A DNA stretch of 39,095 bases from an uncultured Peptococcaceae bacterium (GCA_900552455.1 URZX01000023.1:1-39095), one strand, 5' to 3'. Numbered from the stretch's first letter, positions 29,189-37,951 are shown. The notes: generated by a model not told the origin, from the sequence alone. Made by a program: numbers and translations.

Positions 29189-30042
29189 TGACTGAACTTA
29201 AAACTCCCTACGATAATGTAGCATTCCTGTTTTTTCTCTCCCACTGGGAGCTGCTCAAGGAGCTGACTCCTGAGGAATGCACGTGCGTGCTACAGGCGGT
29301 CTTCGCCTGCGCCGGCGCTAATTGTGAAATGCCAGAAGAGATGAACCGCATGGAACGCGCCGTATTCAAAGCGATCTGGGGCGATGTAGAGCGCTCACTG
29401 ATCAATTACGACGAGCGTCGCGAAAAACGCGCAGAAGCTGGTCGCAAAGGCGGCCTTAAAAAAGCTGAGAATGCTCGGCTGGCAAAAGCTAGCACCGCTA
29501 CAAATGCCGACGTAGCAAATCTAGCAAATCTACCTAAGGATAAGGCTACGGATAAGGATAATGCTATGGATACGGATATGGATAATGTGTGTATGGCTCC
29601 TGACGGAGCCTGTGCAGCTGACGCTGCACCACACGCACACGCTGCTTCCCAGAAATCTGCAAAATCCTCTCTCTCAAAAGAGGAAGCGGAGCATTTTGAG
29701 GCGCTGTGGCAGCTCTATCCATACGATCGCGGCAAGAACCAGGTGAGCGCGAAAACGAAGCGTGCGCTCATGGCTGTCTCTGTGGAGGAGATGGGGCGGG
29801 CGATCGAGCGTTACATGGAGGAGGTGAAGGCTTCCCCTGCTGACCGCCAGCTGCTCAATGGGTCGACGTGGTTCAACGGGCGCTATAAGGACTACCTCGG
29901 CGACGATTACACGCCGGCGCCACAGATCGCTGGCACGAAGCAGCCGCCAAAGACGAGCGCCCGGGCGCAGCAGCTGGACGCTGGTTACGCGCCAAACGAA
30001 AAAGAACGTCGTGCGAAATATCTCGCCGACCGCGAGGAGTAA
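29188..30042 (+). CDS. phage/plasmid-type replication protein, DUF6291-like
   Basis: The protein has 284 aa. The ATG at 29188 has AAAGGAGG upstream. The N-terminal ~90 residues (FFLSHWELLKELTPEECTCVLQAVF...ERAVFKAIWGDVERSLINYDERREKRAEAGRKGG) match the pattern of DUF6291 and phage replisome-organiser proteins. A low-complexity linker of repeated K/T/M-D residues follows (about 115-135). The C-terminal part (HFEALWQLYPYDRGKNQVSAKTKRAL...LLNGSTWFNGRYKDYL) resembles phage replication initiation proteins that load helicase. No integrase, capsid or helicase loader is in the window, so this is a remnant or a domesticated module. Confidence 0.65.
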   Translation: MTELKTPYDNVAFLFFLSHWELLKELTPEECTCVLQAVFACAGANCEMPEEMNRMERAVFKAIWGDVERSLINYDERREKRAEAGRKGGLKKAENARLAKASTATNADVANLANLPKDKATDKDNAMDTDMDNVCMAPDGACAADAAPHAHAASQKSAKSSLSKEEAEHFEALWQLYPYDRGKNQVSAKTKRALMAVSVEEMGRAIERYMEEVKASPADRQLLNGSTWFNGRYKDYLGDDYTPAPQIAGTKQPPKTSARAQQLDAGYAPNEKERRAKYLADREE

Positions 30043-30063
30043 CCCTACCTCCTCCCTTAAACG

Positions 30064-30092
30064 AAAAGCGCTCCCCATTTCTGGAGAGCGCG
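30064..30092 (-). terminator. terminator of the nagZ-like gene
   Basis: On the minus strand, GCGCTC / GAGCGC stems around a short loop precede TTTTCGTTT. It lies between convergent genes and could serve both. Confidence 0.6.
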
Positions 30093-30104
30093 GTGGTGCG
30101 GTTG

Positions 30105-31307
30105 TTATGCGGCTGGTGTCCAGATGCCGCGCTGGGCTTTCATGGTGAGGATGCGGGTGACGCTTTGGTCGATACGCTCCTCTGCGAGGCTGCCGTTTTG
30201 GACGGCGTCCATGAGGGCGTTGATACACTCCCAGGGATTGGCTGGACAGAGCAGGAGATCGCAGCCGGCGTTAATGGCGTTCAGCGCGATCTGGGCGCCG
30301 GTGTAGGAATTGGTCATGGCGCCCATCTGCAGGCCGTCGGTGATGACGACGCCGTCGAAGCCGAGCTCGCCGCGCAGGAGATCGGTGACGATCTTGTAGG
30401 AAACCGTGGCGGGCTGGTTGTCGATCTGGGTGCAGATGAGGTGACCGATCATGACCATGTCGCTGTCGGCGGCGATGCCGGCCTGAAACGGCAGAAGCTC
30501 GGCGGCGCGCAATTGGTCGAGGGTTTTGTTCACATAGACGGCGCCGTCGTGGGAATCGGTGCTGGTGTCGCCGTGGCCGGGAAAATGCTTGAGGGCGGTG
30601 CCGACGCCGCCATCGTGGAAACCAAACACGGCGGCCTGAACGAGCTCGGCGGCCTGGTTGAAATCGTCGCTGTAGGCGCGGTCGCCGATGACGGTGTTCT
30701 TGGGATTGGACCAAACGTCGGCAACGGGGGCGAGGTCAAAATTGAAGCCGAGGCTCTGCATGTCCCAGGCGATGGTGTAGGCGTTGCTGTAGGCGGCGTC
30801 GGTGCCCTGGTCTTTGTAATCGAGCATGGGGCCGATGTAGGTGGTGCCGACGGTGTGCATGAGCCGGTTGGCACGGCCGCCTTCTTCTTCGCAGGTGAGG
30901 ATGAGCGGGATCTTGCTGCCGCTCTGGGTATTGGCAAGCATGCTCTGCACCTGGGCTTTGTCTTTGAGGTTTTCTTCGCTGTACATGATGCCGCAGACAG
31001 GCATGCCTGCGAGGGCGGTCTGCATGGCTTCGCCGGCGCTGGTGACGACGGCTTCACCGGTGAGATGCTCGGGCTCGACGATGAGAAGCTGGCAGATTTT
31101 TTCATAGAGAGTCATGCTGGCGACGGTTTCCTGGATGAGGGTGTCCTCGTCAGGAGTGAGCGCTTCTTCTGGCTGCTCTGGCGCTGCGGAAGGATTTTCT
31201 GCTGGCACACTCTGCCAGGGATTGAGCGCAAACCCGGCGCAAACGCCGAGGGCAAGGGACAGCACGAAGCACGCAAGGGTGAGCAGGATGAGTCGATTTT
31301 TCTGCAT
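30105..31307 (-). CDS. nagZ: beta-N-acetylhexosaminidase, GH3 family (NagZ-like)
   Basis: The protein has 400 aa. An N-terminal hydrophobic segment (LILLTLACFVLSLALGVCAGF, 6-26) is a signal peptide or anchor, so the enzyme works outside the membrane, as in Gram-positive NagZ. The GH3 barrel shows ILTCEEEGGRANRL, LAPVADVWSNPKNTVIGDRAYS, the catalytic-loop signature KHFPGHGDTSTDSH with the acid/base His-Asp pair, and the nucleophile Asp in VVITDGLQMGAM. It removes GlcNAc from muropeptide fragments in wall recycling. A linker rich in P, A and E follows the anchor. GGAGG precedes the ATG. It is transcribed alone. Confidence 0.87.
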   Translation of the reverse strand: MQKNRLILLTLACFVLSLALGVCAGFALNPWQSVPAENPSAAPEQPEEALTPDEDTLIQETVASMTLYEKICQLLIVEPEHLTGEAVVTSAGEAMQTALAGMPVCGIMYSEENLKDKAQVQSMLANTQSGSKIPLILTCEEEGGRANRLMHTVGTTYIGPMLDYKDQGTDAAYSNAYTIAWDMQSLGFNFDLAPVADVWSNPKNTVIGDRAYSDDFNQAAELVQAAVFGFHDGGVGTALKHFPGHGDTSTDSHDGAVYVNKTLDQLRAAELLPFQAGIAADSDMVMIGHLICTQIDNQPATVSYKIVTDLLRGELGFDGVVITDGLQMGAMTNSYTGAQIALNAINAGCDLLLCPANPWECINALMDAVQNGSLAEERIDQSVTRILTMKAQRGIWTPAA

Positions 31308-31422
31308 GGATCCGCCTCCTTTTTGCGGGATGGTAATCTTTATTTTACCGCATTTCGCGGATCCTGTGTGCCCTTTTTTTGCAAAAATCTTTGCACGGTT
31401 CTTTCGTGAGTTCTACAAGCGC

Positions 31423-31460
31423 AAAAAAGCGGCACCTCTTGTCGGAGATGCCGCATTTTT
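31423..31460 (-). terminator. terminator of bioY-bioD
   Basis: GCGGCATCTC / GAGGTGCCGC stem (one G-U) followed by a run of six T on the minus strand, 7 nt after the bioD stop. Confidence 0.8.
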
Positions 31461-31466
31461 GCGAGC

Positions 31467-32138
31467 TCACTCCTGCTCGAGCAGGAAGAAAGGCTTGCGC
31501 AGGGTCATGGCGCCGCCTTCGGCGATGGTGGCGACGACGTCTGTGTCGCCGAGGAGCTCGATGGTGGCGAGGTTGTCCTGGCAGACGAGGTCGCGCGCAT
31601 CGAAGTGGTTCAAAATGACGCCGGCGATCGGCAGATCGTGGGCGCGCATGTAGCCCGCGGTGAGCAGGGTGGCGTTCAGCGTGTCCGGGCCGCTGTCGGC
31701 GACGATGACGCTTGCCAGGCCCAGCGCCTTCACAACGTCGGCCTGCATGACGCGGCGACCGTCGGCGTAGAGGGTGTAGGGGCAGATGATGCCGCCTGTG
31801 CCTTCGACGATGGTGGTGTCGTGGAGCAGGCTGACGCTTGCGAAATCGGCTGCGATCATCTCCTGATCGACGGGCTGCATCAGCTGCGCGGCGGCGAGAT
31901 GCGGCGAGACGGCGTCTTTGAAGACGTAGCTTGTGAGCGTGAGCACATCCTGCTCAAGGTCGCAGGCGGCGCGCACACGACCGGCGTCGCTTTCGGGGAT
32001 GCTGTCGGTGCCGGTGACGACGGGCTTGTAATAGGCGGTGTCGTAGCTCATATCGGCCAGCGCCTGGAGCATGGCGATCGCCGCCGTCGTTTTGCCGACG
32101 CCAGCGCCAGTGCCGGTGATGAACAATGCTTGACTCAT
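31467..32138 (-). CDS. bioD: dethiobiotin synthetase
   Basis: The protein has 223 aa from the ATG at 32138 (GGAG 8 nt upstream). BioD closes the ureido ring of dethiobiotin from diaminopelargonate, CO2 and ATP. It has the P-loop GTGAGVGKTT (9-18), YYKPVVTG (substrate-binding Lys), and VEGTGGIICPYTL (the VEGAGG-type motif), and later VILNHFDARD. It follows bioY by 58 nt and shares its BirA-controlled promoter. bioA, bioB and bioF are not in the window, so the cell either has them elsewhere or lives on imported precursors. Confidence 0.92.
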   Translation of the reverse strand: MSQALFITGTGAGVGKTTAAIAMLQALADMSYDTAYYKPVVTGTDSIPESDAGRVRAACDLEQDVLTLTSYVFKDAVSPHLAAAQLMQPVDQEMIAADFASVSLLHDTTIVEGTGGIICPYTLYADGRRVMQADVVKALGLASVIVADSGPDTLNATLLTAGYMRAHDLPIAGVILNHFDARDLVCQDNLATIELLGDTDVVATIAEGGAMTLRKPFFLLEQE

Positions 32139-32196
32139 GGTGGATCTCCTTTCATAGAGGTAGGATTCTCCCCTCATTTTACCACATTCGCCAGCG

Positions 32197-32763
32197 TCAT
32201 TCACCCAGAACCCGCAGATGCGGCCAGATTCTTTTCACGACGATGACAGCGATCACCTCCAGCGCCGCATTGCCTGGCAGCACCAAGAGGCAGCCAGCCA
32301 TGAACACGCTCCAGAGGCTGTTCGTCACGCCGAGGACAAAGTTCGTGATGCAGTAGAGATAGGCCACACCGATCGCGTAGCTCACCGCCATGCCCGCCGC
32401 TGCCGCCAGCGCCAGGCGCGCGTAGGACGGATTTTTCGCTGCGTGGGCGATCTTCCCGGTGACATACGCCGCCAGCGCAAAGGAGATCAGATAGCCAAAG
32501 GTCGGCTTGAACACATAGCCCAGACCGCCGCCTTCGGTGAAGATCGGCACGCCCAAAAGCCCCAGCGCCACATAGACCAGCGCGCTCACAGCGCCCAGCC
32601 GTGGCCCCAGCACAAAGCCTGCCATCGTCACAAAAAAGAGCTGCAGCGTGAACGGCACCAGCGGCACCGGCACCCGCAAAAACGCCCCCACAGCGATCAG
32701 CGCGCTGAAGATCCCGCAGAGCACCAGCTCCTGCGCCCGTAAACCTTTTCTCGTTGTTGTCAT
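32197..32763 (-). CDS. bioY: biotin transporter substrate-binding subunit BioY
   Basis: The protein has 188 aa with about six membrane helices. BioY is the S component of an ECF transporter for biotin, or can work alone. Typical are LVLCGIFSALIAVGAFLRVP near the N-terminus, FTLQLFFVTMAGFVLGPRLGAVSALVYVALGLLGVPIF (the family centre; the first 20 residues are the best conserved), and GYLISFALAAYVTG. GGAGGG precedes the ATG. It is first in bioY-bioD. A BirA operator overlaps the -35, so biotin excess should switch it off. Confidence 0.93.
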   Translation of the reverse strand: MTTTRKGLRAQELVLCGIFSALIAVGAFLRVPVPLVPFTLQLFFVTMAGFVLGPRLGAVSALVYVALGLLGVPIFTEGGGLGYVFKPTFGYLISFALAAYVTGKIAHAAKNPSYARLALAAAAGMAVSYAIGVAYLYCITNFVLGVTNSLWSVFMAGCLLVLPGNAALEVIAVIVVKRIWPHLRVLGE

Positions 32764-32795
32764 TGTAAATCCCTCCGTTTCAAAAGTGTGGCTTT

Positions 32796-32824
32796 ATTAT
32801 AGCGGAGGCGCGCGCTATTGTAAA
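32796..32824 (-). promoter_or_regulatory. promoter of bioY-bioD
   Basis: On the minus strand, TTTACA (32819-32824) and TATAAT (32796-32801) have a 17-bp spacer. The -35 lies inside the BirA operator. Confidence 0.75.
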
Positions 32825-32851
32825 CCTATTTTTCGCACAAGTTTACAATAG
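32815..32851. promoter_or_regulatory. BirA biotin operator
   Basis: CTATTGTAAAC (32815-32825) and GTTTACAATAG (32841-32851) are perfect inverted arms 15 bp apart. They match the TTGTAAAC-type BirA consensus. The operator covers the -35 of bioY-bioD. Confidence 0.85.
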
Positions 32852-32854
32852 CTG

Positions 32855-32883
32855 CAAAAAAAGACCGCTCACGCAGAGCGGTC
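32855..32883 (-). terminator. terminator of the thioredoxin gene
   Basis: GACCGCTC / GAGCGGTC is a perfect stem followed by seven T on the minus strand. It insulates bioY from the thioredoxin gene. Confidence 0.8.
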
Positions 32884-32901
32884 CGGTTGATCCATAGCCA
32901 A

Positions 32902-33225
32902 TTAGCCAATGATGGAATCGATCTTGTCTTCGTATTCTTCGATATCCTTTTCGCCGGCCATTTTGCCAACGTATTCGCCATCATTGAAGAAGAGCACCTG
33001 AGGTACACCCTTGAGGGAGAAACGTGCGAAGAGGTTTCTTTCTTCTTCAACGTCTACTTCGTAGAAGCCGAATTTGCCTTTGTACTTGTCATCTGCGGCG
33101 AGTTCTTCGATTTTTGGATGAACAGCCTGGCAAACATGGCAGGATTTACGGGAGAACATTACGAGGCAAGGTTCGCCATCGTCATAAATAATTTCTTCAA
33201 AGCTGCTGTCGTTCAATTTTTCCAT
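32902..33225 (-). CDS. thioredoxin-like protein with CHVC active site
   Basis: The protein has 107 aa. It is a thioredoxin-fold protein that reduces disulfides in the cytoplasm. The active site is C29-H-V-C32 (RKSCHVCQAVHP) instead of the CGPC of classical thioredoxin. A His at this position usually makes the protein more oxidising or DsbA-like. The cis-proline loop is normal (GVPQVLFF). I chose the ATG at 33225. The spacing to GGAG is long (11 nt), and the GTG upstream is part of the ribosome site. Its own promoter (33269-33297) and terminator make it monocistronic. TrxB (3315-4250) is a plausible reductant. Confidence 0.85.
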   Translation of the reverse strand: MEKLNDSSFEEIIYDDGEPCLVMFSRKSCHVCQAVHPKIEELAADDKYKGKFGFYEVDVEEERNLFARFSLKGVPQVLFFNDGEYVGKMAGEKDIEEYEDKIDSIIG

Positions 33226-33268
33226 TATTAAGAGCACTCCTTCATTTTCATTAATCGACTTTATTGAA

Positions 33269-33297
33269 ATTATAATCCACTCAGCGGTTTGCGTCTA
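33269..33297 (-). promoter_or_regulatory. promoter of the thioredoxin-like gene
   Basis: On the minus strand, TAGACG (33292-33297) and TATAAT (33269-33274) have a 17-bp spacer. Confidence 0.55.
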
Positions 33298-33316
33298 GTC
33301 ACTGCATGACTATTTT

Positions 33317-33535
33317 TCACTTAGTTGCGTGTTTTTTCACAAAGCGGATGAACTGAGAATTGTAATAATCTGCCAGTGTGGAGCCGCTGTGCACATCGTA
33401 GAACGGCACCTCGTCGGTGCCCAGCGCTTCGACAAATGCGTCGAACACCGCGTCGATGTCCTTGCCCTCCATGCCCGGCAGCTTTTCGCCGACCTGTTTC
33501 AGACGATGCTCAAACAATTCCAAATGACCCTTCAT
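33317..33535 (-). CDS. 72-aa protein, unknown
   Basis: The ATG at 33535 has AGGAGG 8 nt upstream; the longer open frame is not used. It is a soluble, mostly helical protein (MKGHLELFEHRLKQVGEKLP...VFDAFVEALGTDEVP...DYYNSQFIRFVKKH) ending in a basic helix. It has no cysteine and no known motif. It is divergent from trmB. A small conserved hypothetical protein is the most that can be said. Confidence 0.65.
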   Translation of the reverse strand: MKGHLELFEHRLKQVGEKLPGMEGKDIDAVFDAFVEALGTDEVPFYDVHSGSTLADYYNSQFIRFVKKHATK

Positions 33536-33682
33536 CGCAAGACCTCCTAAAAAAATGCGCCGCTGCTCGCAAAAACGCATCTGTTGTGTTATGATAGTGC
33601 GGTGTGGCCGAGCATTGCTCACAACCACACCATCTTATTTTAATCCATCTTCGCATGAAAATAAAGACTAGGAGGCGATTTT

Positions 33683-34339
33683 ATGGCACGCGTTCGCCGT
33701 GTCGCCGGCACCCAGGAGCGGCTGCTGGCTTCTCCCTACACCATCACCCAACCCCACGCTCTCAGAGGCCACTGGCAGGATGCCTTTCCGTCGCCGCAGC
33801 CCCTCGTCATCGAGATCGGCAGCGGACGCGGACGCTGGCTTTACACCGCCGCAGCCCGTCATCCCGAGCTGAATTTTCTCGGCATCGACGTGGTGCCGGA
33901 GATCATCATGGACGCCATCGACGACCACGCCGAAAAGCAGGGCGCGCCAGAGCAGGTGCGTTTTCTCTGGCTGGACGCCGAGCATCTCGACGAGATCTTC
34001 GCGCCGGGCGAGGTCAGCGAGATTTATCTGCATTTCTCCGATCCCTGGCCGAAAAACCGCCACGCCAAGCGTCGGCTCACCCACCATCGTTTTCTCGAGA
34101 TCTACGACTACATCCTCCCAGAAAACGGCAGCGTCCATTTCAAGACCGACGGCCGCGAATTTTTCGAGTGGTCGCTGGAGGAATTCCGCGAAAGCGGCTG
34201 GCGGCTGGAGAACGTCACCTTCGACCTCTACGCCGATCTGCCTGAGGACAACATCGCCACAGAATACGAGCGCCGCTTCCACAGAAAAGGCGTGCCGATC
34301 TGCAGCCTCCACGCCTTTCCGCCACACGTCGCAAAATAA
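33683..34339 (+). CDS. trmB: tRNA (guanine-N7-)-methyltransferase
   Basis: The protein has 218 aa. It methylates G46 in the variable loop of tRNAs using S-adenosylmethionine. It shows the SAM motif VIEIGSGRGRWLYTAA (42-57), FLGIDVVPEI, and the family signature LHFSDPWPKNRHAKRRL, then FKTDGREFFEWSL near the C-terminus. AGGAGG lies 7 nt before the ATG. It is monocistronic, followed by a terminator. Confidence 0.94.
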   Translation: MARVRRVAGTQERLLASPYTITQPHALRGHWQDAFPSPQPLVIEIGSGRGRWLYTAAARHPELNFLGIDVVPEIIMDAIDDHAEKQGAPEQVRFLWLDAEHLDEIFAPGEVSEIYLHFSDPWPKNRHAKRRLTHHRFLEIYDYILPENGSVHFKTDGREFFEWSLEEFRESGWRLENVTFDLYADLPEDNIATEYERRFHRKGVPICSLHAFPPHVAK

Positions 34340-34345
34340 ATGCAA

Positions 34346-34385
34346 TGAGCCCCAGCTAGCAGCCAGGGCTCAATTTTTATTTTAG
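34346..34385 (+). terminator. terminator of trmB
   Basis: TGAGCCC / GGGCTCA stem followed by ATTTTTATTTT on the plus strand. The convergent ABC gene ends 24 nt further on. Confidence 0.7.
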
Positions 34386-34408
34386 CGTGTTTTGCGGCGT
34401 TCAAACCA

Positions 34409-36157
34409 TCAGGCAATGCTCCAGCCCTCTGCCTGTTCACGGATCGTAATGAAACGACGATAAAGCCCTTCCTGCCGACGAAGCTCGTGATGTGTTCCTT
34501 TCTGAACAACCTGACCTCTATCCACCACTAAAATCTGGTCAGCGTGTTCGATCGTTGCCAGACGGTGGGCGATAACGATAACCGTTTTTCCAATGGTCAA
34601 TTCACTGATGGCCTGCTGGATCAAATGCTCATTTTCAGGGTCAATGCTCGCTGTGGCTTCATCAAGAATGACGATATTGGCGTCTTTAAGTATCGCGCGA
34701 GCGATAGAAATGCGCTGCTTTTCACCGCCAGAAAGCGTGGATCCGCCCTCACCGATCACCGTGTCATAGCCATCCGGCAGCGCCATGATGAAATCGTGGC
34801 AGCACGCCTTTTTCGCAGCTTCGACGATCTCTTCCTGCGTTGCGGCAGGACTTCCGAAGCGAATGTTTGCAGCGATGGTATCGTGGAACAGATAAACCTT
34901 CTGAAAGACCATTGAGATATTGCGGAGCAGACTGTCGCAGGTCATGTTCCGCAGATCCTCGCCGCCTACTGTGACCGCGCCGCTGTCCACATCATAGAAA
35001 CGGGCGATCAGGTTGCAGATCGTGGTCTTGCCACTGCCAGACGGGCCTACAATAGCCGTAGTGCTGCCCTGCGGGATGGAAAAGCTAATATTTTGCAAAA
35101 CAGGAACTTTATCATAGGAAAATGTCACATCATGGAAAGCAATGTCGGTGTTTTGCAGAGAAATATCTTTCCCGCCTTTGTCTATTATATCGGCGTGTTC
35201 AATCCTCTCCAGCTTATCCAGCGTAGCGTCAATAATCTCCAGTACATGAGCGGCATTGTTCATAGATTCTACGCTGCCGAAAATCATAAAGGAAAACATG
35301 TCCAGCATGAGCATGGTAGAAAGATCCATGCCGCCGTTCGCAGTCAGCCACGCCGCTATCGCCACAATGGCAACAGAAGCGGCTTTCAGCGAAAACAGGT
35401 GCAGACAGTTGAAGGGCATGTATTCCACTTCGATTTTGATGTTAATATTCTTGCTGTCGCCGAACGCTTTGCGGATACCGCGGACAGCCACGCCTTCCTG
35501 CTTAAAGGCTTTCACCACCTGCATTCCTCGCAGATACTCAATGGTGCTTGCCACCATATCGTCCTGCGCCTTTTGATGGACAGGCGCATTTTTACGGCTA
35601 CGTTCCTCCAGGAGATGAAGAAACAACGCCGACAAAAGCACGCCAGCCAGAGCAATCCCTCCCGCCAGAGGGCTGTAAAAGGCCAGGAACAAGATCAGAA
35701 CAACAACGGTGATATATCCATTCACAACAGTGTTGACCATATTCATGGCAAACATTTCCATAAACGAGAGATCGGTCGTGGTCGCTGCAGACAGTTCGCC
35801 CGTATTGTTTTTGCTGAAAAAGCCCAGCGACACCCGTTTGAAAATGTCGCCCAGCCGTATCCGCTCGTCAGCGGCCTGCTCATATCCAACGCTTTCCTGT
35901 GTGATGGCGCGAAGATATGAGAACAGATATCGGCCCAATACAGCAAAAATCATCGCTCCCAGTATGATCCAGATGTCTCGACCCGCAAGTGGCTCGACAC
36001 CATTAAAATCATCCAGAACGGCACCCAACCCCTGGGCAGCCAGCATAATAGGGATCGCAGTAAAAATACTGTGAATGAAGGCGTAGACAAAACCACTATA
36101 AATACGCCGTTTATATTTTCCTGTCCATTGGATCAGTCGATTGACAATGCGAAACAT
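34409..36157 (-). CDS. ABC transporter half-transporter (TMD-NBD), second of a pair
   Basis: The protein has 582 aa. The N-terminal ~310 residues form a six-helix type IV exporter-like membrane domain. The C-terminal NBD has Walker A VGPSGSGKTTIC, the ABC signature LSGGEKQRISIARAIL, Walker B NIVILDEATASID and the H-loop VIAHRL. It should pair with the gene before it (36159-37925) as a heterodimer. Pairs of this type with an AraC regulator resemble the YbtPQ/IrtAB-like systems for metallophores, but multidrug or peptide export is also possible. GGAG precedes the ATG, 1 nt after the partner's stop. No clear terminator follows within 20 nt. Confidence 0.85.
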   Translation of the reverse strand: MFRIVNRLIQWTGKYKRRIYSGFVYAFIHSIFTAIPIMLAAQGLGAVLDDFNGVEPLAGRDIWIILGAMIFAVLGRYLFSYLRAITQESVGYEQAADERIRLGDIFKRVSLGFFSKNNTGELSAATTTDLSFMEMFAMNMVNTVVNGYITVVVLILFLAFYSPLAGGIALAGVLLSALFLHLLEERSRKNAPVHQKAQDDMVASTIEYLRGMQVVKAFKQEGVAVRGIRKAFGDSKNINIKIEVEYMPFNCLHLFSLKAASVAIVAIAAWLTANGGMDLSTMLMLDMFSFMIFGSVESMNNAAHVLEIIDATLDKLERIEHADIIDKGGKDISLQNTDIAFHDVTFSYDKVPVLQNISFSIPQGSTTAIVGPSGSGKTTICNLIARFYDVDSGAVTVGGEDLRNMTCDSLLRNISMVFQKVYLFHDTIAANIRFGSPAATQEEIVEAAKKACCHDFIMALPDGYDTVIGEGGSTLSGGEKQRISIARAILKDANIVILDEATASIDPENEHLIQQAISELTIGKTVIVIAHRLATIEHADQILVVDRGQVVQKGTHHELRRQEGLYRRFITIREQAEGWSIA

Positions 36158-36158
36158 A

Positions 36159-37925
36159 TCAGATATCTCCTTTCCCGGAACCAGCAGACCAATTCTGCGC
36201 GCCGATGTGCGCCTCCCACATTCCCCGATAGAGCGCGTCGCCAGTCAAAAGTGCTTGATGCGTACCGATATTCTCTACCTGCCCGTTTTGCAGAACGATG
36301 ATCTGATCGGCGTTCTTGATGGTGGACAGCCGATGGGCGATGACGAGCAGCGTTTTTCCTTTCGTCAAAGCAGCAATAGACTGCTGGATCTTCTCTTCGT
36401 TCTCCTGATCGGTGAACGCCGTTGCTTCATCCAAAATGACAATGGGCGCGTTTTTCAATATCATACGGGCGATGGAAATGCGCTGTTTTTCGCCGCCTGA
36501 GAGCTTGTTCCCTGCATCTCCAGCCATTGTGTCATAGCCATCCGGCAATTTCTGTATAAAGTCATCGCAACAAGCGGCTTTCGCGGCTGCATAGACTTCC
36601 TCATCTGTAGCGTCGGGATTTCCCAACCGAATATTTTCCTTGATGGAGCAGTTGAAGAGAAAATTATCCTGTGTCACAAAGCTCACAATATCAGCAAGGC
36701 TTGACAGCGGCATATCGCGAATATCTACACCGCCAATGGTGATCTTCCCATCGCTTACATCCCAAAAGCGGGCAATCAAGCGAGCGATGGTAGACTTGCC
36801 GCCACCGGATGGACCGACAAGCGCCGTAAACGTTCCTTCCGGGATTTTCAGATCGATATGGGACAGCGCCTGTTTATTGCTTTCTTTGTCATACGCAAAT
36901 GAAACATCATGAAGCTGAATGTCTTTAGACTGCAATTCCACCAGCTTCCCAGTATCAGGCAATTCCTCCACATGGAACAGCTTATCCACATCACGGACAG
37001 CATACTCAACTGTTTTCGCTTCATTGATATAAGTGGTGAAGTTCATGAGCGGGCCCACAATCCCCAGTGAAAGGATCAGGCACATCGCAAGATCCTGCGG
37101 AGCCAGGCTGTCCGTCCAGTAGAGATACATGCCAATCGGAAGCGTTCCCAAAAAAGTAGACGGCAGCACCGCAGAAATAAAGTTCATCACCTTCCAGGAA
37201 CTTCGATACCATTTGAGGGTGTAGTCTTTGAAGGATTCCACCGCCCTGGTAAACTTTTCGTAAGAGCTGGAGGACTGATTGAACGCCTTGATGACCTCGA
37301 TGCCCTCCACATATTCCACGATCACGCCGTTTACATAATTGTTGGACGCCATGTAATCGGCATAAAGCTTGTTGAAATTCTTCATCATCATTGCAAACGC
37401 GATCAGAACAAATGGCAGAGTGACCAGCATCGCCAGCGCCATACGCCAGTCGATGCACACCAGATAGGCAAAAACTGCGGCAGGGAGCAGCAGATTGGAG
37501 ATACATTCCGGGATCATGTGTGCCAGTGGCAGCTCAATCGTTTCAACCCGATCCACCATTACATTTTTCAGTTTACCCACAGGCTCTCCGATGACTGTTC
37601 CCAGCGGCGCTTTCATCAGCCGCTGGGCAAGGGCCAAGCGAATATTTTCCAAAATGGTATAAGCAGATATATGGGACAGGCTCGTCGAAATGCCATAGAA
37701 TAAAAAGCGTACCGCATAGGCACCAAGTCCGATCCAGCACCATTTCCAAACCTCCGCCATCACAGGCGCACCACCGATAAAGAGCGTGATGATCTGGTAA
37801 ACACTCAGGTAAGGTATCAGTCCGGCAGCCACGCTGATGATCGCGCATACAACTGACAGGACGATCTTGCCCCGGCACTGTGAAGCAAAGGAAAACACAA
37901 TAGAAATCCAGCTTTTCTGCTTCAT
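36159..37925 (-). CDS. ABC transporter half-transporter (TMD-NBD), first of a pair
   Basis: The protein has 588 aa. The ATG at 37925 is preferred: GGAGG is 7 nt upstream, whereas an ATG two codons earlier is only 1 nt from it. It has six membrane helices (about 20-310), then an NBD with Walker A VGPSGGGKSTIARL, linker Q-loop VTQDNFLF, signature LSGGEKQRISIARMIL, Walker B PIVILDEATAFTD and H-loop VIAHRL. Both Walker sites look intact in both partners, so both ATP sites may be active. It lies just downstream of the araC-type gene, with a terminator-like hairpin between. Confidence 0.85.
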   Translation of the reverse strand: MKQKSWISIVFSFASQCRGKIVLSVVCAIISVAAGLIPYLSVYQIITLFIGGAPVMAEVWKWCWIGLGAYAVRFLFYGISTSLSHISAYTILENIRLALAQRLMKAPLGTVIGEPVGKLKNVMVDRVETIELPLAHMIPECISNLLLPAAVFAYLVCIDWRMALAMLVTLPFVLIAFAMMMKNFNKLYADYMASNNYVNGVIVEYVEGIEVIKAFNQSSSSYEKFTRAVESFKDYTLKWYRSSWKVMNFISAVLPSTFLGTLPIGMYLYWTDSLAPQDLAMCLILSLGIVGPLMNFTTYINEAKTVEYAVRDVDKLFHVEELPDTGKLVELQSKDIQLHDVSFAYDKESNKQALSHIDLKIPEGTFTALVGPSGGGKSTIARLIARFWDVSDGKITIGGVDIRDMPLSSLADIVSFVTQDNFLFNCSIKENIRLGNPDATDEEVYAAAKAACCDDFIQKLPDGYDTMAGDAGNKLSGGEKQRISIARMILKNAPIVILDEATAFTDQENEEKIQQSIAALTKGKTLLVIAHRLSTIKNADQIIVLQNGQVENIGTHQALLTGDALYRGMWEAHIGAQNWSAGSGKGDI

Positions 37926-37951
37926 TTCCATTCCTCCTTTAGCAAAAAATA

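Noticed and set aside
32764..32901. Riboswitch upstream of bioY
   Set aside because: The dyad matches a BirA protein operator overlapping the promoter, and the transcribed leader is too short for a riboswitch.
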